Source: Actinotalea endophytica
GTDB taxonomy: Bacteria; Actinomycetota; Actinomycetes; Actinomycetales; Cellulomonadaceae
Assembly (NCBI RefSeq): GCF_025717005.1
Contig: NZ_JAOVZU010000007.1
Coordinates: forward strand, 62,001-126,000
Direction: 5' to 3'
Length of the DNA: 64,000 bases
In this document: in pieces, positions 1 through 8,988 of the stretch
Layout of the letters: each line of letters begins with the position of its first letter
How positions within the stretch are numbered: the first letter of the stretch is position 1
The notes under the pieces: generated by a model
Told to the model about the DNA's origin: nothing
The model's database searches: none
Seen by the model: only the letters and a program-made list of their open reading frames with translations
Position numbers and translations under genes: made by a program

Positions 1-147
1 GTGGTTGTACAGCGACGCCGCCTTCACGCCGAGGTCCGCCGCGAGCCGTCGCATGGTCAGCGCGTCGAGCCCGTCCCGGTCGACGATCGCGAGCGCGCGC
101 TCGACGAGCAGCGCCCTGGTCAGCGGTGCACGCTGCACGGTTCTCAC
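1..147 (-). CDS. TetR-family transcriptional regulator, N-terminal fragment cut by the window edge
   Basis: On the minus strand the first ~49 codons read through a typical TetR helix-turn-helix, with LVERALAIVDRDG followed by LTMRRLAADLGVKAASLYNH. The rest lies outside the window. Possible starts are GTG at 147 or GTG at 138. The 147 start is nearer the palindromic operator, but neither has a strong ribosome site. The family represses its own and neighbouring genes by dimer binding to short palindromes, and such a palindrome (168-180) sits just upstream. It is divergent from the GGDEF/EAL gene, so it may also act on that. Ligand and targets are unknown. Confidence 0.85.
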   Translation of the reverse strand, partial: MRTVQRAPLTRALLVERALAIVDRDGLDALTMRRLAADLGVKAASLYNH

Positions 148-167
148 CCCCGCTCGCCCCTGACAGA

Positions 168-180
168 CTAACACTGTTAG
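168..180. promoter_or_regulatory. Perfect palindrome CTAACACTGTTAG, probable TetR operator
   Basis: Six-base arms around one central base form a perfect inverted repeat 20 bases upstream of the TetR start. Short TAACA/TGTTA palindromes in this position are typical operators of TetR regulators with divergent targets. Autoregulation is inferred from position. Confidence 0.6.
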
Positions 181-389
181 TAGACAGGGTCCTCACCAGC
201 GCCGACGTCGTTCGCCGGAGGCGTCGTCGCGCGGGCGAGGCCGTCCCGGCGGCGCCCGAGCACGAAGATCGTTTCCGCAGGCCGGTCCCAGCCCGAACGG
301 CGTCAGGATCTGGGACCCTTCATGGCGTGAGTCGCGGTGCCGATGGGTGGTTCGTGAGACGGGGGCGATCAGCGGGCGCCGGAGACGCG

Positions 390-3300
390 ATGCCATCGCG
401 TCCTGCCGGGCTGCCCGTGCCACCCCCCGCCATCGCGCGCGCCGCGGCCGCGGCACGTGCCGCACGGCGCAGTGCCGGAACGGCTACCGCCGACCCCGCC
501 GCCGGCGCGCGAGAGCCCCTCGGCAACGGGCCGTCCGGCGAGCACCCGACCCCCGCGGCGCTCGTCGACGCGCTGCTCCGACCAGGGGCGATCGGCATGG
601 CGTTGCAGCCGATGGTCCGCCTGGTCGACGGCGCCGTGGTCGCCTACGAGGCTCTGGCCCGCACCGACGTCACGACCGGCAGCCCAGAGGAGTGGCTCGA
701 GGTCGCGGCGTCAGCCGGCCGGCGCAACGACGTCGAGCTCGCCTGTCTCGAGGCCGCCGCCAAGCTCGGCACACCGCCGGAGGGCGCCCCGATCGCGGTG
801 AACATCAGCCCGTCGGTGGTTCTCGACCCTCGGCTCCCGGACGTCCTGGCCGGTCTGCCCCGGCACGCGCTGGAGATCACCGAGCACCAGGCCGTCGAGG
901 ACTACGACACGCTGCGCGGGACCCTCGACCGGCTTCGCTCGACCGGCACCCTCGTCGCGGTCGACGACGTCGGAGCCGGGTACGCCTCGATGGCGCACGT
1001 GCTGGCGCTCGCCCCGACGTTCGTGAAGATCGACCGGTCGCTGGTGGACGGCATCCACGCCGACCCCGGGCGACGCGCGGTCGTCCAGGCGCTGCACGCG
1101 TTCACCTCGGCGATCGGCGGCCTCAGCGTCGCCGAGGGCGTGGAGGACATCGCCGACCTACGGGCGCTGCGCGCCCTGGGCGTCGACCTCGTGCAGGGTT
1201 TCGGCGTGGCCCGGCCGGAGGGTCCCTGGCCGACCCTCGACCCGGCGGCCCGACGCGTCCTGCGGCCGGGCGCGGACGACCTGCTGCCGGCCGGCACCGA
1301 GCACTCCGCCACGCTCGAGATCGCGCTCGCGACGGCCACCAGCCAGGCGCAGGCGTGCGAGGCGGTCGCCGCGCACATCGCCACGGTGGGCGGGCTGCTG
1401 CCGACCGTGTACCTGGAACGCGGTGGCGTGCTGCGCTGCCAGGCGCGCCGCGGCCAGTGGCTCGCGCTCGACGGCCTGCACCCGGGCGTCGGCATCACCG
1501 GGCTGGCCTACGCCGAGGAGCGCGAGGTCGTGGTCGACGACGTGACCACCGAACCCCGCTACCGCGCCGCCGTGCCCGGCATCCGCGCCGAGATCGCCGT
1601 GCCGATCCGGAGCGACGGGCGCGTGGTCGGCGTCTGCAACGTCGACACGGTGGTCCCGCTCAGCAGCACCGCCCGCGCCCTCGTGCGCCGGTGCGTGGCC
1701 CAGCTCGAGGACCGCCTCGACCAGCTGACCATCGGGCCCGAGACGTCGGGCGCGCTGCACGCGCTGAGCCGGTTCACCCCCGCCGTGATGGCGGCGGGCA
1801 CGATCGACAGCGTCGCGAGCACCGCGCTCGCCGGTGTCCGAGACCTGGTCGACTTCACCTCCGGTTGCCTGTGGCGGATGTCCGACTCCACCGTGACAGC
1901 CGCCGTCGGCCCGCAGGGACGCGCGCTCGCGATGCTGCCGCCGGCTCGGGTGTCTGAGCTCGCCGCGCTGCTCACCGGGGTGTCGTCCTGCGTCGCCGGC
2001 GGCTCGGGCACGAGCCTCGCGTTCGCCGCGACCGACTCGCTGCGGGACCTCGGCGTGCGCGGCGTGCTGCTCATCCCGGTCCGCGACGGGCGACAGCTCA
2101 CGGACCTGCTGGTGGTCATCTCGCCGACCCGTTCCGCCGTGGGGCCCGACCTCGTGGTCGCCGCCGAGCAGCTGTGCCTGCTGGCCGGGTCGCGCCTGGC
2201 CGCGCTGCGCGACCACACCCGGACGATGCACCGCCGGACCCGACCCGGCACCGTCGCCGTCCCGGAGCGCACGGCCGCCGCGCCGGTGCCGACCGCCGGC
2301 ACCGCCTCCGGAGAGGTCCACGACACGGCCCCCCGACCCCGCGACGACGCCGACGGCGGACCCGAGGTCCCCGGGCCGCGCACCGAGCCGCCGGCACCCG
2401 TCGCCCCGCGGTCGAGCACGCCCCTGCCCGTCGCGCGGCGCGCGCGCACCGTCGCCGGTCACCCGGCCCGCACGCCCGGCGCGGGGCCGACCGAGCACTC
2501 CAACACCTACCAGCAGCACCACGAGGTGCCCACCGTCGCGGCACTGCCCGCGGTGCTCTCGGCGCTCGAGGCGTCCTGCACCGAGCTGACCGTCCTGCCC
2601 GACCGCGGGGCGCTCGACGCGCTCTCGGTCGAGGTGATCGTCGACGTCCTGCGAGGTCACCCGGCGCGTGGCGTCGACCGCGCCCGCGCGCTGCGGCCGG
2701 TCGTCGAGGCCGTCGGCGACCAGGTCACCGCACGGCGACTGCGCCGCACGGAGGCGATGGGCCTGCTCGAGCTCGGCCGGTTCGCCGAGGCACTCGAGGT
2801 CGCCCAGGCCCTCGCGTTCGACGTGATCGGAGCGAGCCGGGCGTGGCGCAGCACCGCGCTCGCGCTGGTCGCCGAGGCGTCCTCGTTGCTGGGCGCGACG
2901 ACCGAGTCGATCGACGCCCTGTCCGAGGCCGACTGGCTGCTCCGCCAGGTTCGCCCCGGCTCGGCCGGGCACCTGTCCGCGGCACTCGGCGTGGTGCGTG
3001 CGGCGCGGGCGGCCCACCTCTACGAACGCGCCGACGCGGTGCTCCGCAGCATCGGACGGATCCCCACGCCGGACGTCGAGCTGGTGGTGGCGCACGAGCG
3101 CGCGCTCCTGGCCATGCAGTGGATGACGATGCTGCAGCTCGTGGACCGGCAGGACGAGGCGGCCCGCCTCGCGCCCCGGGTCGTGACGCACGCCCTGCAG
3201 GTCCAGGCCATCGCGCAGCGGCTGGGCGACGGGCAGTCCCGCGCCCGCGGCCAGGTGCTCGAGGCCGCCGGCTGGCACGCACAAGGCGAGGTCGAGCTCG

Positions 3301-4157
3301 CCGGCGGGGTCGCACGCACGGCGGCCGCCACGTACGAGCGACGTCCCGAGCTCGTCGAGACGGGCGTCCTCGAGCTGGTGCTCGGCGCGGCGGCACGGCA
3401 CCACGGCAGCGCCGACGACGCCGCAGGACACCTCGCCGAGGCGGTCCGGGTGTCCGGGACCTCCGGACGCGCGGTCTGGGCCACCGCGGCGCGGACGGCG
3501 CTCGCCGACCTCGAGTCCACCCGGGACGTGGCGAACGCTGCCGCGCTGTGGCGCGCGGTGGCCGCATCGTCGATGGCGCTGGCGTGGGCCGAGCGCGACG
3601 CCCGCTTCGCGGCGATCGGCGGCCACGACTCGATCCGGGTGCTCAACGCCAACGTCGAACGGCACGGCCGGGCCAGCGAGGAGGACCCGCTCACCGGGCT
3701 CGGGAACCGGCGTCTGCTGCGACGGGTCGCACAGGGCATGGCGCCCGAGGCCGTGGTGTTCGTCGACATCGACCGCTTCAAGTCGGTCAACGACCGCTAC
3801 TCGCACGCGGTCGGCGACCACGTCCTGCAGGTGCTGAGCCGGATCCTGCGGGCCACGTCACGCGTGGGCGACCTGCTGGTGCGCTACGGCGGCGACGAGT
3901 TCGTGGTCGTGCCGCACGGCGGAGCGGACGCCGCACGCCGGCTCGCGCACCGGGTCCGTGCGGCCGTCGAGGGGTTCGACTGGGGAACGCTCGCCCCGGG
4001 TCTCGAGCTCACCGTCTCGGTGGGCCTGGGGACCGGCGGCGCCGACTCCGACGGCGTCCTCGCCGCCGACGAGGCGATGCTCCGCGCCAAGCGCGCCGGC
4101 CGGAACCAGGTGGTCGAGGCGGGCGCACCCGCTCGGAGCGCCGACGAGCCTGCCTGA
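390..4157 (+). CDS. Bifunctional-type c-di-GMP protein: EAL - GAF - GAF - TPR-like - GGDEF
   Basis: A 1255-residue cytoplasmic protein with both c-di-GMP synthase and phosphodiesterase domains, in the unusual order EAL first. The EAL domain (about residues 70-280) keeps the EAL motif at 87-89, the VNIS asparagine, the DDVGAGYASM pair, VKIDRS lysine and AEGVED glutamate, so it looks catalytic. Two GAF-like sensor domains follow (about 300-610), then a low-complexity linker and a helical TPR-like stretch (about 705-1070). The C-terminal GGDEF has an intact GGDEF at 1167-1171 and an RVGD product-inhibition site at the PleD spacing. ATG 390 is chosen because GGAG lies six bases before it; GTG 327 or 354 are alternatives. 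A longer open frame reaches back to 126 but would overlap the TetR operator and start. Net activity cannot be read from sequence. Confidence 0.88.
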   Translation: MPSRPAGLPVPPPAIARAAAAARAARRSAGTATADPAAGAREPLGNGPSGEHPTPAALVDALLRPGAIGMALQPMVRLVDGAVVAYEALARTDVTTGSPEEWLEVAASAGRRNDVELACLEAAAKLGTPPEGAPIAVNISPSVVLDPRLPDVLAGLPRHALEITEHQAVEDYDTLRGTLDRLRSTGTLVAVDDVGAGYASMAHVLALAPTFVKIDRSLVDGIHADPGRRAVVQALHAFTSAIGGLSVAEGVEDIADLRALRALGVDLVQGFGVARPEGPWPTLDPAARRVLRPGADDLLPAGTEHSATLEIALATATSQAQACEAVAAHIATVGGLLPTVYLERGGVLRCQARRGQWLALDGLHPGVGITGLAYAEEREVVVDDVTTEPRYRAAVPGIRAEIAVPIRSDGRVVGVCNVDTVVPLSSTARALVRRCVAQLEDRLDQLTIGPETSGALHALSRFTPAVMAAGTIDSVASTALAGVRDLVDFTSGCLWRMSDSTVTAAVGPQGRALAMLPPARVSELAALLTGVSSCVAGGSGTSLAFAATDSLRDLGVRGVLLIPVRDGRQLTDLLVVISPTRSAVGPDLVVAAEQLCLLAGSRLAALRDHTRTMHRRTRPGTVAVPERTAAAPVPTAGTASGEVHDTAPRPRDDADGGPEVPGPRTEPPAPVAPRSSTPLPVARRARTVAGHPARTPGAGPTEHSNTYQQHHEVPTVAALPAVLSALEASCTELTVLPDRGALDALSVEVIVDVLRGHPARGVDRARALRPVVEAVGDQVTARRLRRTEAMGLLELGRFAEALEVAQALAFDVIGASRAWRSTALALVAEASSLLGATTESIDALSEADWLLRQVRPGSAGHLSAALGVVRAARAAHLYERADAVLRSIGRIPTPDVELVVAHERALLAMQWMTMLQLVDRQDEAARLAPRVVTHALQVQAIAQRLGDGQSRARGQVLEAAGWHAQGEVELAGGVARTAAATYERRPELVETGVLELVLGAAARHHGSADDAAGHLAEAVRVSGTSGRAVWATAARTALADLESTRDVANAAALWRAVAASSMALAWAERDARFAAIGGHDSIRVLNANVERHGRASEEDPLTGLGNRRLLRRVAQGMAPEAVVFVDIDRFKSVNDRYSHAVGDHVLQVLSRILRATSRVGDLLVRYGGDEFVVVPHGGADAARRLAHRVRAAVEGFDWGTLAPGLELTVSVGLGTGGADSDGVLAADEAMLRAKRAGRNQVVEAGAPARSADEPA

Positions 4158-4177
4158 GCCGCGCCCGACCCGGACGG

Positions 4178-5068
4178 TCAGTACGTCGCGAAGTTCTGCG
4201 TGAGGTACCAGCCGTGCGCGGGGTCGTGCGCGACGCCGATCCCGACCGTGGTGTAGGCACCGAGGATGTTGGCCCGGTGGCCGTCGGACGCCATCCAGGC
4301 ATCGTGCATCCGCTGCGCGACCTCGGCGGCCGAGAGGGTTCCGTTGTCGTTGATCCAGGCCACGTTCTCCCCCGCCGAGCTCCACCCGGACGGGATCTGC
4401 GACGCGTAGTCCGGGTTGTGGGCAAGGGCCAGCCCGCCGTCCGCGAGGTGCGTGGACCACGCCCGGGCGACCGAGTCGACGGCGCCCTTGCGCGCGAGCG
4501 CGCCGAGACCTGCGTCCGCGCGCGCCTGGTTGAGCAGGTCGAAGAGCCTCGCCTCGACGGTGGCGGTGTCGGCGGGATCGGCCGGTGCCGTGGTCACCGG
4601 CGGTGCGGACGTGGCCGGCGGCGCCGCGACCGGGGGTGGTGCCGTGGTCACCGCCGCCGACGTGGGCGGAGCGCTCGTGGCCGGCGCGGAGCCGTCCGCG
4701 CCGGGAGACCGCGTCCCGGACGGGGACGCCGTCGCGGGGACCGAGGGCTCTGCCGTCGGCGACGGGCCGCCAGGGGTCGAGGACGGTTCGGCGGACGGTG
4801 ACGCGGCGGGATCCGGCGAGTAGGTCCACGCCGCGGGCGACGTGACCGCCGGGCGCGCCGACGGGGCGGCCGCGACGTCGGTCCCGGCACCGCCCACCGA
4901 GCGGCCGGCGAGCACCGCGGCGAGCACGGCGGCCACCACGGCCGCGGACGGCACCGCGACGGTCGCGACCCGCCCGGTGCGGCGCTCGGCGCAGTGCCGG
5001 CGCGAGGCCCCGGCATCGCGGCCGGGCAGGTCGGTACGACGGACATCCCGCGTTCGGATCGCGATCAC
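4178..5068 (-). CDS. Membrane-anchored or secreted CAP (SCP/PR-1, YkwD-like) domain protein
   Basis: 296 residues. A basic N-terminus is followed by one hydrophobic segment (about 34-56) that would anchor the chain or serve as a signal sequence. A Pro/Ser/Thr/Ala-rich linker of about 120 residues then leads to a C-terminal CAP domain (about 172-296). The domain shows LNQARADAGLGAL, the conserved SAGENVAW segment, WMASDGHRANIL and a final YLTQNFA strand, all hallmarks of the family. Bacterial CAP proteins act outside the cell, but their biochemical role is poorly defined. It converges with the GGDEF/EAL gene with a 20-bp gap. Confidence 0.88.
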   Translation of the reverse strand: MIAIRTRDVRRTDLPGRDAGASRRHCAERRTGRVATVAVPSAAVVAAVLAAVLAGRSVGGAGTDVAAAPSARPAVTSPAAWTYSPDPAASPSAEPSSTPGGPSPTAEPSVPATASPSGTRSPGADGSAPATSAPPTSAAVTTAPPPVAAPPATSAPPVTTAPADPADTATVEARLFDLLNQARADAGLGALARKGAVDSVARAWSTHLADGGLALAHNPDYASQIPSGWSSAGENVAWINDNGTLSAAEVAQRMHDAWMASDGHRANILGAYTTVGIGVAHDPAHGWYLTQNFATY

Positions 5069-5147
5069 TCCCCCAGGTGATGACGGCCGGACAGGCGCCC
5101 CACCCTAGCCCGGCACCGAGCGCGACGGCCCGGGACCCGTGCGCCGG

Positions 5148-8100
5148 TCAGCTCTTGTTGTAGTACTCCTCGCTGGCGACGATCGAGCCGATGATCTCCT
5201 CGAGCCGCGAGCCCCGCTGGATCGCCGTGACCCAGGTCTGCCTGCCGGCCGGGTCGATGTGCCGCCCCAGGAGGTCGACGTAGTAGCCGTCGACCACACC
5301 GGTCAGGTACTCCGACGAGAGGACGAACCCGCGGGCCACCGAGGCGCGGCCCAGGGACGGGATCCGCGCGGTCCAGTACTGGACCTCGCTGGACGACGCG
5401 GACCGACCCAGGACGTGCCGGTAGAGCCGCTGGACCCAGGTCGCGTCGGTGCCGCCCGCCTGCGCGTAGTACTCGGCCGACGCCAGGAACCCGACCTCGA
5501 GATCGGTCGTGGTTCGGCCCTGGCGCATCTGCTCGAGCCAGTACTCCAGGCCCGCCGGCTCCGCCGAGCGACCGAGGTACTTCCAGTAGATCCCTCTGAT
5601 CAGGCGGCTCCGGTACTCGGTCGAGCCGGTGATCGAGTTGGCGACGGCGACCCGCGGGGTGCCGGACTGGAGTGCCGTGGTCCACGTCGCCAGGCCGCCC
5701 GCGTCCGGGTACCGGTGGAACAGGTCCCGGTACACATGGACGATGTACCGCTGCGTGGCGGAGAGATCCGCTGCCGTGGTGAAGGACCACGACCCGCCGG
5801 ACACCGCGGCACCGCCGGCGGTGACCGCCGCGGAGTAGGTCGACCCGTACGCCAACGCGGACGCCGGGGTGAACGTCACGCGCCGCGCGGCCGCGTCCCA
5901 CACGCTCGACCCGACGACCACACCGGACGGCCCGGTCAGCGCCAGCTCCGGCGTCCCGGCGACGGCACCCGCCGACAGCACCGCCGACACGGTCGACGAC
6001 ACCGCCACGGCCGGCGCACCCGACGCCGGCGTCGTCGACACCACCGCAGCGGGCTGCGTGACCGTCGTGAACGACCACGACCCGCCGGACACCATCCCGC
6101 CTGCGGCCGTGACCACGGCGGAGTAGGTCGACCCGTACGCCAACGCGGACGCCGGCGTGAACGTCACGCGCCGCGCGGCCGCGTCCCACACGCTCGACCC
6201 GACGACCGCACCCGACGGCCCGGTCAGCGCCAGCTCCGGCGTCCCGGCGACGACACCCGCCGACAGCACCGCCGACACCGTCCCGCCGACCGCCGCGTCG
6301 GTGGCGGCGGCCGCCGGCACGGTCGAGGCGACCGCGGCCGGCAGCTCTCCGGTGGTACCGAGCAGCCAGTGCTGAGCGACCTGCCCGGCCGTCAGCGGCG
6401 CCGGGTAGATCGCGACGTCGTCGACCGTCCCGGCGAGGAAGTCGCTCGCCGGCCGGTTCGGCCAGTTCGTCATCCGGTCGCCGCCGACGTGCCACCAGCC
6501 CCACAGCTGGCGGATCATCTCGATGTCGCTGCGCGACGCGACGAGCTCGCCGTCGAGGTAGAGGGACGCCTCGCCGTCGGCGTAGGTGCCCACGGCGTGG
6601 TGCCACTCGCCGTCGTTCACCACGGTCGGGCTGCGGAGCGTGTAGAAGCTCAGAGCGGTGATCCCGAAGCTCAGCCGGCCGCCGGCGTCCACGTACAGGT
6701 GCCGGTTGACGGTGTTCGACGCGGCGTTCTGCCGGTTGCCCCAGCCGACGATCATGCCGCCGTCGGCCGACGACGTCTGGAACCACGCCTCGACGGCGAA
6801 CGACGACCGGCCGTTGTCCCCGACGCTGCCGACCGCGAAGCCGTCGCTCGTGCCGTCGAAGGTCGCCGCGGCATCAGCGTCGCCGTCGATCGCACCCGAG
6901 GAGCCCAGCGAGACACCCGAGGACGCCGTGAGGTCGTCCCACCCGATCGAGGCGGCCAGGGTGGACCCGGACGAGTCGCCCAGGCGCCAGAACGCGACCG
7001 GTTCGTCCGCCCGGACCTGGGCCAGGTAGCCCCCGGTGCTGCCCGAACCCGCCACGGTCACGGTCACCCAGTCGGACATCGCGACGTTGCCGAACGCGTC
7101 GGTCGCGGTGACCCGGTAGCGCTCGCTCGCGCCCGGGGTCAGCCCGGTGTCGGTGTAGCCCATCACGGGAAGGGCCCAGAACTCCGCCGTGACCGTGCGC
7201 TCCACGAGCGGGGTCGACGAGGTCGACGAGCGGTAGAGCCGGTAGGTCAGCGTCTCGTTGTCCCGGTCCCAGTTCGCGGTCCAGGTCAGGTGGACCTCGC
7301 CCGTGGCGCTCGTCGTGGCGCGCAGCAGGAACGTCGACGAGGTGAGCCGCGGTCCGTCCTCGTTGGGCGCGAGGCCGCTGCGGGCGAACCGCACCAGACC
7401 CTGCTGGCCCACACCGTTGACCTCGGTGAACTCACCGCCGTACAGCACGTAGTCCGCGTTGCCGGTCACCGTCCACGGACCCTGGCCGACCCCGGTGTAG
7501 GTCCCCGGGGTCCACCGCGGCCACCAGGCGAGGATCGCCGGCGACGGGGTACCCGGGTGGTCCGGGTACCCGAGGTAGTCGCTCGTGTTGACGCCCATCG
7601 CCGCGTTGGTCATCGCCGTCGCGTGGTGGTACGTCCACGGCGTGGTCTGCGGGAAGCTCCCGGAGTTGCCGCAGTAGTGCTTGTGGCTGGCCGCGTAGAC
7701 GACGTCACCGACCGGGTAGGCCGAGTAGGTGTCGCCGTGACAGTCCTCGAGCCAGGTCAGCTCCCCGGTGGCCCAGCTCGCCGCGAACACGCCCTCGCTG
7801 TTGCCCGCCCGGGCGAAGTGGTACCCCGTCCCGTAGAACGAGGTGTCGTCGGCCTCCAGGCTCAGGACCGCGGAGTTGTCCCCCGCGTCCCGGATCACCG
7901 AGTCCACCGGCAGCGCCAGGTTCGCTCCGGTGGTCAGGTCCAGCCGGGCCAGGCCGTAGCCCGGGTCGCTCGAGCCGTTGACCGAGGTGAAGTTCCCGGC
8001 GATCACCACCGACGCCTCGTCGGGAGCGATGGCCAGCCCGAGCACCGCGTGGTCGTCGGCCGAGGCCGCGAACGGGAGCGGCGCACCCGTCGCCGTGTCC

Positions 8101-8681
8101 ACCGCCGCGACGCCGACGTGGGTCTCGCTGCCCACCGCGGTGAAGATGCCGCCGATCACGACGGTGGTGGCCGTGGCGTCGATCGCGTTGACCCGCGAGT
8201 TGACGACCGGCCGCCACGAGGTGAGCGCTCCGGTCGCGACGTCGAACGCGGCGGCCCGGTACCGGCTCTGGCCGTCGATCGAGGTGAACGAGCCGGCGAT
8301 GTAGAGCGTCGTCCCGTCGGGCGACAGCGCGAGGTCCTTGACCTGGGCGTCGACCACCGGCGCGAAGGAGGTGATGAGCTCACCGGTCGTGAGGTCGTAG
8401 GCGAGCAGGTTGGACCGCGGCACCTCGTCGGTCCCGGCCGCCGCCCCGGCCGGCCGGGCCGAGGTGAACTCGCCACCGACGTAGACCGTGTTGCCGACGA
8501 TCAGCTGGTTCCACACCACGCCGTCGATCTGGACGGTGGGCAACGGGTCGCTCGACACGGTCGCCGGCAGGCTCGGGTCGACCGGTGCGGTGTCGGCGAG
8601 CGCAGGCGGGACGACCACCCCGCTCAGGACCAGAGCACCGACACCGACTGACAGCGCACGCGCCGACCATCGAGATCGCAC
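5148..8681 (-). CDS. Secreted multidomain surface protein: beta-propeller, FN3, LamG, Ig-like repeats, DUF4214
   Basis: 1177 residues from GTG 8681, which has GGAAGGAGG just upstream; the open frame runs further back without a site. A signal peptide (RSRWSARALSVGVGALVLSG...ALA) is followed by a beta-propeller-like region with repeated YVGGEFTS/YIAGSFTS/VIGGIFTA motifs, an FN3-like domain and a LamG lectin-like domain (YLAQVRADEPVAFWRLGD ... GEWHHAVGTYADGEASLYLDG). Two nearly identical 96-residue Ig-like modules follow, and the C-terminus has DUF4214 repeats (YRDLFHRYPDAGGLATW, YVDLLGRHIDPAGRQTW). DUF4214 is common in large extracellular and S-layer-associated proteins. The likely role is surface adhesion or carbohydrate binding; no enzyme motif is seen. 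Confidence 0.85.
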   Translation of the reverse strand: MRSRWSARALSVGVGALVLSGVVVPPALADTAPVDPSLPATVSSDPLPTVQIDGVVWNQLIVGNTVYVGGEFTSARPAGAAAGTDEVPRSNLLAYDLTTGELITSFAPVVDAQVKDLALSPDGTTLYIAGSFTSIDGQSRYRAAAFDVATGALTSWRPVVNSRVNAIDATATTVVIGGIFTAVGSETHVGVAAVDTATGAPLPFAASADDHAVLGLAIAPDEASVVIAGNFTSVNGSSDPGYGLARLDLTTGANLALPVDSVIRDAGDNSAVLSLEADDTSFYGTGYHFARAGNSEGVFAASWATGELTWLEDCHGDTYSAYPVGDVVYAASHKHYCGNSGSFPQTTPWTYHHATAMTNAAMGVNTSDYLGYPDHPGTPSPAILAWWPRWTPGTYTGVGQGPWTVTGNADYVLYGGEFTEVNGVGQQGLVRFARSGLAPNEDGPRLTSSTFLLRATTSATGEVHLTWTANWDRDNETLTYRLYRSSTSSTPLVERTVTAEFWALPVMGYTDTGLTPGASERYRVTATDAFGNVAMSDWVTVTVAGSGSTGGYLAQVRADEPVAFWRLGDSSGSTLAASIGWDDLTASSGVSLGSSGAIDGDADAAATFDGTSDGFAVGSVGDNGRSSFAVEAWFQTSSADGGMIVGWGNRQNAASNTVNRHLYVDAGGRLSFGITALSFYTLRSPTVVNDGEWHHAVGTYADGEASLYLDGELVASRSDIEMIRQLWGWWHVGGDRMTNWPNRPASDFLAGTVDDVAIYPAPLTAGQVAQHWLLGTTGELPAAVASTVPAAAATDAAVGGTVSAVLSAGVVAGTPELALTGPSGAVVGSSVWDAAARRVTFTPASALAYGSTYSAVVTAAGGMVSGGSWSFTTVTQPAAVVSTTPASGAPAVAVSSTVSAVLSAGAVAGTPELALTGPSGVVVGSSVWDAAARRVTFTPASALAYGSTYSAAVTAGGAAVSGGSWSFTTAADLSATQRYIVHVYRDLFHRYPDAGGLATWTTALQSGTPRVAVANSITGSTEYRSRLIRGIYWKYLGRSAEPAGLEYWLEQMRQGRTTTDLEVGFLASAEYYAQAGGTDATWVQRLYRHVLGRSASSSEVQYWTARIPSLGRASVARGFVLSSEYLTGVVDGYYVDLLGRHIDPAGRQTWVTAIQRGSRLEEIIGSIVASEEYYNKS
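5831..6252 (-). repeat. 288-bp tandem repeat coding two near-identical Ig-like modules
   Basis: The stretch beginning at 5831 recurs at 6119 with only scattered base changes, a period of 288 bp or 96 codons, all in frame in the DUF4214 surface protein. Near-identity at the DNA level points to a recent in-frame duplication or ongoing homogenisation. Confidence 0.85.
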
Positions 8682-8988
8682 CGCCGCCTCCTTCCGCCGA
8701 AGCACACCGCCGGGGTCGCGACGGCGACCACCTTCTGGCGGCCAGCGTACGGGCCCAAAACGGACGCCGTGCCCACTTTCCATCGAAAGGGTGAACACTT
8801 CGTAAAAGGGACGTTTCGGGCGCCGCCGCGGCGCCGACGAGCACGGGTGGAGCCGGCCCGCGACGGCACCAAGACCGCGTCGCGGAGGGGTTCCCGCGCC
8901 ACGGACCGCGGCGTACTGTCGCTCGTACACGACCGGTGACGAGACGTCCGGCCCCGCCCGGTGTCGTGCTCAGGACCTCGAGGGAGCC
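8682..8988. promoter_or_regulatory. Intergenic region between two divergent secreted-protein genes
   Basis: 307 bp with no credible gene, holding the promoters of the surface protein (minus) and the M15-like protein (plus). A relatively AT-rich patch near 8770-8815 contains a short CTTTC-CATC-GAAAG inverted repeat and is the likeliest promoter core. I could not assign -35/-10 boxes with confidence. Confidence 0.4.

Noticed and set aside
126-389. N-terminal extension of the c-di-GMP protein to ATG 126
   Set aside because: It would overlap the TetR gene start and its operator, and the extra residues are not domain-like. GGAG precedes ATG 390.
1158-3821. An 887-residue minus-strand open frame inside the c-di-GMP gene
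   Set aside because: The plus-strand frame carries intact EAL, GAF and GGDEF motifs; the antisense frame has none.
8682-8930. c-di-GMP or other riboswitch upstream of the surface-protein gene
   Set aside because: Only a short 5-bp hairpin is visible; no conserved riboswitch core could be matched by eye.
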